In this document: positions 1-5,114 of the stretch, piece after piece
Numbering within the stretch: the first letter of the stretch is position 1
How the letters are laid out: every line of letters starts with the position of its first letter
DNA from: JACQAI01 sp035507915
GTDB taxonomy: Bacteria > Pseudomonadota > Alphaproteobacteria > Elsterales > Elsteraceae
Direction of reading: 5' to 3'
Assembly (NCBI GenBank): GCA_035507915.1
Contig: DATJNS010000385.1
Span: 1 to 5,114 of the forward strand
DNA: 5,114 bases
Program-made: the position numbers and the translations under genes
The notes under the pieces: generated by a model
What the model was told of the DNA's origin: nothing
Databases searched by the model: none
The model's input: the letters and a program-made list of their open reading frames with translations, nothing else

Positions 1-407
1 AGGCGGACCGCGCGCTCGGACCCGCGGGCGTGGTCGCCATCATGGGCAACCACCGCGATTGGGCTGCGAGCCGGTTCCTCGACGCCTTCGAGGGTTTGCT
101 CGAGGCGCATTCGCCCGGCTACCGGCGCGACTACCGTCGCACCGCCTTCGCCGCGGAGCTCGCGCAGCTGCCGTGGCTCGCGGACAGCGCGGTGCACACG
201 CATCGCTGGGCGCGCCGGCTGCCGCCCGAGGCGCTCGGCGGTCTTCTGTTGTCGTCATCGATCACCCAGCGCGCGATCGCGACGCTCGGCGAGACCCGCT
301 TCCAGGCCGCGCTCGACCGAATGATCGCCGACGCGCTCGATCCCGACGGACGGCTCGAGTTCCCCTACGTCGCGGAGATCCACCTGGCGCGCAAGCGGCG
401 GACGTGA
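1..407 (+). CDS. Class I SAM-dependent methyltransferase, C-terminal part (5' end outside window)
   Basis: The reading frame is open from base 3 to the TGA at 405-407, giving 134 visible residues; the start and the SAM-binding N-terminal half lie upstream of the window. What remains fits the second half of a Methyltransf_11/25-type Rossmann methyltransferase. The first residues (LGPAGVVAIMGNHRDW) match the strand after the 'L.PGG' turn with the usual 'N.RDW'. They are followed by a helical, Arg- and Trp-rich cap (about residues 25-80), a 'LLLSSSITQRAIATLG' stretch resembling the 'SRSY....PE.R' segment of these enzymes, and a final strand FPYVAEIHLARKR. Such enzymes move a methyl group from S-adenosylmethionine to a small molecule in the cytoplasm; the acceptor cannot be read from this part. 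The downstream Rieske oxygenase gene is on the same strand 73 bases away, so cotranscription is possible but unproven. Family fairly sure, substrate unknown. Confidence 0.75.
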   Translation, partial: ADRALGPAGVVAIMGNHRDWAASRFLDAFEGLLEAHSPGYRRDYRRTAFAAELAQLPWLADSAVHTHRWARRLPPEALGGLLLSSSITQRAIATLGETRFQAALDRMIADALDPDGRLEFPYVAEIHLARKRRT

Positions 408-467
408 CCGTCCGGACCGAGTTGGGGTAGGATTCCCGGCGGTCGGTCGGATGCGGGGCGCCGCGGC

Positions 468-472
468 AGGAG
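468..472 (+). promoter_or_regulatory. Ribosome binding site deciding the start of the Rieske oxygenase gene
   Basis: AGGAG at 468-472 lies 8 bases before the ATG at 481. An in-frame ATG at 451 would add ten residues (MRGAAAGVSR) that look like translated leader and that would contain this Shine-Dalgarno site. Family proteins typically begin MLSREEN or similar, so 481 is the better start. Confidence 0.7.
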
Positions 473-480
473 TATCCAGG

Positions 481-1761
481 ATGCTGTCACGCGAGGAAAA
501 CGAGCTGTTGACCCGGGTCGGGCGCGGCACGCCGATGGGCGATGCCATGCGGCTCTACTGGGTGCCGGCGCTGCTGGCGCGCGAGATCGCCGACGCGGAC
601 GGGCCGCCGGTGCGCGTGCGCCTCCTGGGCGAGGACCTGGTGGCGTTCCGCGACAGCCAGGGTCGCATCGGCCTGCTCGACGAGTTCTGCCCGCACCGGC
701 TCGCCTCGCTCTATTTCGGGCGCAACGAAGAGTGCGGGCTGCGCTGCGTCTATCACGGCTGGAAGTTCGACGTCGAAGGCCGCTGCGTCGACCAGATGAA
801 CGAGCCGGCCGATCGCCAATTCGGCCACAAGGTGCACATCACCGCCTATCCGACGGTCGAGCGGGGCGGCATCGTGTGGGCCTATCTGGGCCCGCCCGAG
901 CGCACGCCGGCGCCGCCGAACTTCGCCTGGACGCAGGTGCCCGAGTCGCACCGCATGGTCAGCAAGGTGATCCAGGAGACCAACTGGCTGCAGGGGCTGG
1001 AGGGCGGGCTCGACACCTCGCACGCGCCGATCATGCACCGGCTGCTCAGCGACACCTCCAAGCGCGGCGGCTTCAAGCCGTCGAACCCGTTCGTGCGCGG
1101 CAAGGCGCCGACCCTGGTGGTCGACGTCACCGACTACGGCTATCAGTACGCCGGCATCCGACCGCTCGGCGACGCCGAGCTGCACGTGCGCACCTATCAC
1201 TTCGTGATGCCGTTCCACCAGCTGCGCCCGTCGATCGCCGAGGAGAGCGGCTGCCCGATGGTGGCCGGCCACAGCTGGGTGCCGATCGACGATCACAACA
1301 CCGTGGTCTACAACTGGGGCTATAGCACGACCGACCAGGCGCTGACCGAGGACGACAAGCTCGAGCGCCAGCTCGGCAACGGGCCCGACAACGTCGACCA
1401 GGCGAGCTTCCGGTCGCTCAAGAACCGCAACAACGACTATCTGATCGACCGCGCGGTGCAGCGCGCCGAATCGTTCACCGGCATCGACGGCATCAACGCG
1501 CAGGACCGCGCGATCCAGGAGAGCATGGGCCGCATCGTCGATCGCAGCCGCGAGCATCTCGGCCCGGCCGACAAGGCGATCATCCAGGCGCGCCGGCTGC
1601 TGCGCCAGATGGTGAAGACGGCGCAGGAAGGCGGCACGCCGCCCGGCGTCAAGCCGACCTACTACTCGGTGTGCGCCAAGGAAGGCATCGTGCCGCGCGA
1701 CGCCGACTGGCGCGCCACGCTCGCCGACATCGACGCCGCAAGGATCTTGCAGACGGTGTAG
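481..1761 (+). CDS. Rieske [2Fe-2S] aromatic ring-hydroxylating oxygenase, alpha subunit (phthalate 4,5-dioxygenase / LigX-like)
   Basis: A complete 426-residue protein, normal length for a Rieske non-heme iron oxygenase catalytic subunit. These enzymes activate O2 at a mononuclear iron to hydroxylate or O-demethylate aromatic or other ring substrates, with electrons from a reductase passing through the [2Fe-2S] cluster. The Rieske domain spans about residues 26-140 with the ligand pairs Cys70-Pro-His72 and Cys89-x2-His92 (CPHRLAS and CVYHGWKFD). The catalytic domain carries D178-x2-H181-x4-H186 (GLDTSHAPIMH), the bridging Asp and two iron-binding His. Asp342 in the INAQDRAIQESMG segment is a candidate third iron ligand, and the region to about 400 resembles the C-terminal domain of LigX-type demethylases. 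Many relatives are annotated as phthalate 4,5-dioxygenase, but the true substrate is unknown. No signal peptide or membrane segment is seen, so it is cytoplasmic. No reductase or ferredoxin gene lies in the window, so electrons must come from elsewhere. The start at 481 rests on the AGGAG before it. Confidence 0.93.
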   Translation: MLSREENELLTRVGRGTPMGDAMRLYWVPALLAREIADADGPPVRVRLLGEDLVAFRDSQGRIGLLDEFCPHRLASLYFGRNEECGLRCVYHGWKFDVEGRCVDQMNEPADRQFGHKVHITAYPTVERGGIVWAYLGPPERTPAPPNFAWTQVPESHRMVSKVIQETNWLQGLEGGLDTSHAPIMHRLLSDTSKRGGFKPSNPFVRGKAPTLVVDVTDYGYQYAGIRPLGDAELHVRTYHFVMPFHQLRPSIAEESGCPMVAGHSWVPIDDHNTVVYNWGYSTTDQALTEDDKLERQLGNGPDNVDQASFRSLKNRNNDYLIDRAVQRAESFTGIDGINAQDRAIQESMGRIVDRSREHLGPADKAIIQARRLLRQMVKTAQEGGTPPGVKPTYYSVCAKEGIVPRDADWRATLADIDAARILQTV

Positions 1762-1788
1762 GCGGGACGGCGCGGCCGCCGATTGAAG

Positions 1789-1803
1789 TGGTGGGCCCGG
1801 CAG
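1789..1803 (+). repeat. 15-base direct repeat of the tRNA 3' end, distal copy (possible attachment-site remnant)
   Basis: TGGTGGGCCCGGCAG here is identical, in the same orientation, to 3220-3234, which is the complement of the encoded CCA, base A73, the 3' acceptor strand and the first bases of the T stem of the tRNA gene. Beyond base 1803 the match to the tRNA fades. An ATTGAA lies a few bases to the left of both copies (1782-1787 and 3209-3214). A copy of a tRNA 3' end downstream of that tRNA is the usual trace of site-specific integration, but no integrase is present. A 5-base hairpin (CCGGC 1797-1801 with GCCGG 1810-1814) overlaps it and could instead relate to the end of the Rieske transcript. 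Confidence 0.45.
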
Positions 1804-1856
1804 ACATCAGCCGGTTGGTCCGCCATCCGGCCACCTGCGTGATACGCCCACCCACC

Positions 1857-2347
1857 ATGACCGCAACATGCGCTTGCGGTAGCGTCGAACTCACAGCATT
1901 CGGCAGGCCGATCGTGAGCAGTGTCTGCTATCGCGAGGACTGTTAGCAGGCAGCTGATCAGATCGAATCTCTGCCAAATGGTGGCGCCGTGCGCGATCCC
2001 GATGGCGGCACCGCATACATCCTCTATTGAAAGGACCGCATCGAGTGCTCCAAGGGAGCCGAACTGCTGAAGAGTTATAAGCTTAATAAAACCTCGGTCA
2101 CAAACAGGGTTGTCGCCGCGTGCTACAATTCTGCGATGTTCATGAACTTCGACAGAGGTCCGCACTGGGTTTCGGCGTACAGGGCGCGGTTCCACGGAGA
2201 ACTTCCGCCTCTGCAGATGCGGATTTGCGCGAAGTCAAAACCGGGTAGCGTGTGATTCCCGACGACGTGCCGAACTACCGAGGCTACCCTTTTGGCTTGA
2301 TCGTCAAGCTTCTCGCGTCGCGCGTGGCGATGTTGTTGGGTCGATAA
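1857..2347 (+). pseudogene. Broken GFA / CENP-V-fold (glutathione-dependent formaldehyde-activating-like) gene
   Basis: Read from the ATG at 1857, the translation starts MTATCACGSVELTAFGRP, the N-terminal zinc-site pattern CxCGxV of GFA-family proteins, and family-like sequence continues to a TAA at 2345-2347. It is interrupted three times. TAG at 1944-1946 follows CYREDC, where a Gln is expected. TGA at 2028-2030 follows AYILY, where an Arg is expected. A frame change near 2253-2257 is needed to reach IPDDVPNYRGYPFGLIVK, consistent with loss of one base. Two further changes hit metal-site positions: Arg at 1932-1934 and Tyr at 2124-2126 sit where relatives usually have Cys (CYCxxC and CCN). 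The virtual protein is about 160 residues, normal for the family. Both stops are one C-to-T change from sense codons, as in ordinary decay. Intact members are small cytoplasmic zinc-binding proteins of mostly unknown substrate. No clear ribosome site precedes the ATG. Part of this stretch (about 2065-2130) is visibly more A/T-rich than its neighbours. The family is confident; whether sequencing errors contribute cannot be excluded. Confidence 0.8.
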
Positions 2348-2518
2348 CGCCCTCCGCAAAGGACCCTCACCGCTCCCAGCCCCGCCTCTTCGACTCCCGT
2401 CGAGCATGCGGTTGCCTTGGTTACAGGGCGATATGCCACGGGAGTGGGATCGCAAGATCGTGACACCGCCCGAGCATCGACTTCGGTACCGCGGCGGACT
2501 GCGCGCTGCGCCGCGTGC
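2348..2518. other. Non-coding spacer between the GFA pseudogene and the convergent hypothetical gene
   Basis: About 170 bases between the ends of two convergent reading frames. The short open frames here on both strands have arginine/serine/alanine-rich, non-protein-like content. I see no recognisable gene, RNA or clear intrinsic terminator. Confidence 0.5.
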
Positions 2519-2899
2519 TCATGGTCGCCCCTCGACGATGCCCAACATGCCGACAACCATCTCCAACTCGTGCGCTCGTCTGACGCGCTTGTTGCGACGC
2601 TTCTGATAACGCGCGATCTCGCGCGCCAGCGGCGATCGGCGATCGAAAGTCATGTGGGTGATCGAGACATGGAACACCTGCGCATCGGCCGCGTCGCCGG
2701 CCTGGAATCGGCACATGATGCCACCCTCGTCCCCCGCATATGAGACTTCGCTTATCTCGCAGGGCCGCGTGGTCCCCCAATCGGGGACCTGCTCGCGGAC
2801 CACAGCGGCCAAGCGCGGGCTCGCTCGCGCGGTGAGCGGGAGCACTTCCCGCAGGGCGCTCACGAGGAACACGACTTCCACCGGATCATCGATCGTCAC
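2519..2899 (-). CDS. Hypothetical protein of 126 residues, no family recognised
   Basis: The frame on the minus strand has strong coding character: codon choice is G/C-ending and the protein alternates hydrophobic and charged residues as a folded domain would. I start it at the GTG at 2897-2899, because GGAG (complement of 2906-2909) lies 6 bases upstream; a TTG at 2915-2917 would add six residues and is the alternative. The protein begins MTIDDPVEVVFLVSALREVL, a likely helix. A middle part follows with Cys47 and Cys63 and probable beta strands (EISEVSYAGDEGGIMCRF at 48-65 and QVFHVSITHMTF at 74-85). A strongly basic helix lies at about 87-108 (RSPLAREIARYQKRRNKRVRR), then a short hydrophobic tail. 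No signal peptide, membrane segment or catalytic motif is seen. The basic helix might bind nucleic acid or a phosphorylated partner, but that is only a guess. It is convergent with the GFA pseudogene and alone on its strand until the tRNA. It is intact while its neighbour is decayed, which suggests it is either useful or recently arrived. Confidence 0.7.
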   Translation of the reverse strand: MTIDDPVEVVFLVSALREVLPLTARASPRLAAVVREQVPDWGTTRPCEISEVSYAGDEGGIMCRFQAGDAADAQVFHVSITHMTFDRRSPLAREIARYQKRRNKRVRRAHELEMVVGMLGIVEGRP

Positions 2900-2945
2900 A
2901 GCGAGCTCCGCCGACAAGCCCGCGCATAATACGGAGACGACGATA

Positions 2946-2960
2946 CGGTCGCTACGACCG
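2946..2960. repeat. Perfect short inverted repeat upstream of the hypothetical gene
   Basis: CGGTCG (2946-2951), loop CTA, CGACCG (2955-2960): a 6-base perfect stem with a 3-base loop, 47-61 bases before the proposed GTG start of the minus-strand gene. It has no T-run on either side, so it is not an intrinsic terminator. Its place before the gene would suit an operator, but it could be chance in G/C-rich DNA. Confidence 0.4.
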
Positions 2961-2965
2961 ACTCA

Positions 2966-3014
2966 CGATTCGATACCATGAATCGAGAGAATTTCGATTC
3001 GGCTCTTCGATTCG
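2966..3014. repeat. Cluster of CGATTCG repeats forming alternative hairpins
   Basis: CGATTCG occurs in direct orientation at 2966-2972, 2995-3001 and 3008-3014, with an inverted partner GAATCGA at 2980-2986. The inverted copy can pair leftwards (CGATTC 2966-2971 with GAATCG 2980-2985) or rightwards (GAATCGA 2980-2986 with TCGATTC 2994-3000), so two hairpins compete for the same arm. The cluster lies 67-115 bases upstream of the minus-strand hypothetical gene. Repeated half-sites like this can be regulator binding sites, but no regulator is identified. Confidence 0.4.
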
Positions 3015-3219
3015 CTCTCAGCATACGCTGCGACAGCAAGCCTGAACTGACACGGCATCACTGCGGGACGGTTTAATGCGCGGCCGCACCCGTCACAGAC
3101 GCGGCGCTTGCGGAGTTCAATTCCTCCGCCGATCCCACGGTGCCCGATGTCAGCGTTACAAGTGTGTTGCACGAGGCCGAAGAGAGCGCCTCGCCCGCCG
3201 CCGAAAGCATTGAAAAGCT

Positions 3220-3234
3220 TGGTGGGCCCGGCAG
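3220..3234 (+). repeat. 15-base direct repeat, tRNA-proximal copy
   Basis: This is the 3' end of the tRNA gene (CCA, A73, the 3' acceptor strand and the first T-stem bases), read on the plus strand, identical to 1789-1803. If an element integrated here, this is the copy that keeps the tRNA intact. Confidence 0.45.
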
Positions 3235-3296
3235 GACTCGAACCTGCGACAACACCGTTATGAGCGGCGCGTTCTGACCAGCTGAACTACGGGCCC
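3220..3296 (-). tRNA. tRNA with CAT anticodon: probably tRNA-Ile2 (lysidine type), otherwise elongator tRNA-Met; CCA encoded
   Basis: The minus strand folds as a complete cloverleaf of 74 bases plus an encoded CCA (complement of 3220-3222). The acceptor stem GGGCCCG pairs perfectly with CGGGCCC, followed by discriminator A73. The D stem is GTTC/GAAC with loop AGCTGGTCA. The anticodon stem CGCCG/CGGTG closes the loop CTCATAA, with CAT at the complement of 3260-3262. The variable loop is TTGTC, and the T arm is GCAGG-TTCGAGT-CCTGC. It is not the initiator: G1 pairs with C72 and the three G-C pairs below the initiator anticodon loop are absent. The acceptor pairs C4-G69 and C5-G68 are those described for recognition by TilS, which converts C34 to lysidine so that the tRNA reads AUA as isoleucine; E. 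coli elongator Met tRNA has U-A and A-U there. I therefore favour Ile2, while simple anticodon naming gives Met. It lies 77 bases downstream of rpoD on the same strand with no clear promoter between, so it may be transcribed with rpoD. Confidence 0.95.
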
Positions 3297-3298
3297 CA

Positions 3299-3373
3299 GG
3301 GGTCAGGTACCAGGAGTCGGGGGTCAGGAAAAGCCCCCGTCCTGACGCCCGATCCCTGACTCCCGATTCCCGG
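3299..3373. repeat. Repeat-rich spacer between rpoD and the tRNA, able to form alternative hairpins
   Basis: Almost the whole spacer is built from short repeats. GGGGTCAGG occurs at 3299-3307 and 3320-3328. A 14-base unit (CCTGACGCCCGATC, then CCTGACTCCCGATT) is repeated in tandem at 3341-3354 and 3355-3368, with 12 of 14 bases alike. The two halves are roughly inverted copies of each other. GTCAGGA (3323-3329) pairs with TCCTGAC (3340-3346), and imperfect pairing extends outwards. Alternatively CGGGGG (3318-3323) pairs with CCCCCG (3334-3339), which excludes the first stem. The position right after the rpoD stop would suit transcript end formation or protection, but no T-run follows the stem on the minus strand, so it is not a textbook terminator. 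It may be one copy of a dispersed intergenic repeat; only a genome search would tell. Confidence 0.6.

Positions 3374-5114
<1,741 letters not shown>

Larger units (their letters stand above)
2900..3219. other. Non-coding region between the hypothetical gene and the tRNA
   Basis: About 320 bases without a convincing gene. It holds the hairpin at 2946-2960 and the CGATTCG cluster at 2966-3014, listed separately. On the minus strand TATTAT (complement of 2928-2933), about 30 bases before the hypothetical gene's start, resembles a -10 box, but no good -35 accompanies it. From about 3077 to the tRNA, frames are open on both strands: the plus frame gives an acidic Ser/Ala-rich peptide without a start codon that runs into the tRNA complement, so it is at best a gene fragment. 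Just past the tRNA 3' end the minus strand reads AGCTTTTC, a short T-run without its own hairpin. Confidence 0.45.

Noticed and set aside
487..1557. A 356-codon open frame antisense to the Rieske oxygenase gene
   Set aside because: It is a shadow of the G/C-rich sense gene: the composition is A/R/V-rich without family resemblance, and the sense frame carries all expected motifs.
1944..2030. Stop-codon readthrough or recoding of the TAG and TGA in the GFA gene
   Set aside because: No recoding signal is seen, and the extra frameshift and lost cysteines make ordinary decay simpler.
1662..2195. A 177-codon minus-strand frame across the end of the Rieske gene and the GFA remnant
   Set aside because: The opposite strand carries recognisable protein sequence throughout 1857-2195, and this frame overlaps the Rieske gene by 100 bases; it resembles no family.
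2652..2981. A 109-codon plus-strand frame
   Set aside because: It is antisense to the better-supported minus-strand gene at 2519-2899; its Ser/Thr/Arg-rich content is shadow-like.
2963..3172. A 69-codon minus-strand frame with a CDGCGR motif resembling a zinc ribbon
   Set aside because: Only one Cys pair is present, the rest does not resemble NrdR or another zinc protein, and the frame runs through the CGATTCG repeat cluster.
3077..3277. A plus-strand open frame (acidic Ser/Ala-rich peptide) running into the tRNA complement, ending GGPGRTRTCDNTVMSGAF
   Set aside because: It has no start codon before the tRNA, and its tail is the familiar artefact of translating a tRNA gene; the opposite strand gives the equal artefact SQVRVLPGPP. 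A true gene fragment before 3220 cannot be excluded but is not supported.

Overview
The window reads as a stretch of chromosome from a high-GC alphaproteobacterium. The best evidence is the sigma factor on the minus strand: its region 1.2, region 2 and C-terminal wording are those of alphaproteobacterial RpoD. The G/C-rich third codon positions of both large genes agree. The genus cannot be fixed from the sequence; a Rhizobiales or Rhodospirillales relative is a guess.

Left part (1-1761, plus strand): the 3' end of a class I SAM-dependent methyltransferase gene is followed after 73 bases by a complete gene for a Rieske [2Fe-2S]/non-heme-iron oxygenase alpha subunit. All Rieske ligands and the two iron-binding histidines are present. 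No reductase or ferredoxin partner is in view.

Middle part (1762-3219): a gene-poor accessory stretch. It holds a clearly broken GFA/CENP-V-fold gene (two in-frame stops, one frameshift, two apparent losses of metal-site cysteines) and one intact but unrecognised 126-residue gene on the minus strand. About 320 bases of non-coding DNA with small hairpins and a CGATTCG repeat cluster follow. The stretch is bracketed by a 15-base direct repeat. One copy is exactly the 3' end of the tRNA gene including its encoded CCA; the other lies just after the Rieske gene. This is the footprint expected if a small element once integrated at the tRNA, but no integrase is visible and the origin is inferred.

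Right part (3220-5114, minus strand): the housekeeping sigma factor gene rpoD (3' 579 codons; the start lies beyond the window), then a 77-base repeat-rich spacer that can form mutually exclusive hairpins, then a tRNA gene with a CAT anticodon. The C4-G69 and C5-G68 pairs suggest the lysidine-modified isoleucine tRNA rather than elongator methionine tRNA.

I see no CRISPR array, transposase, toxin-antitoxin pair, phage gene or defence system. The most interesting item is the possible tRNA-associated integration scar with its decayed cargo.
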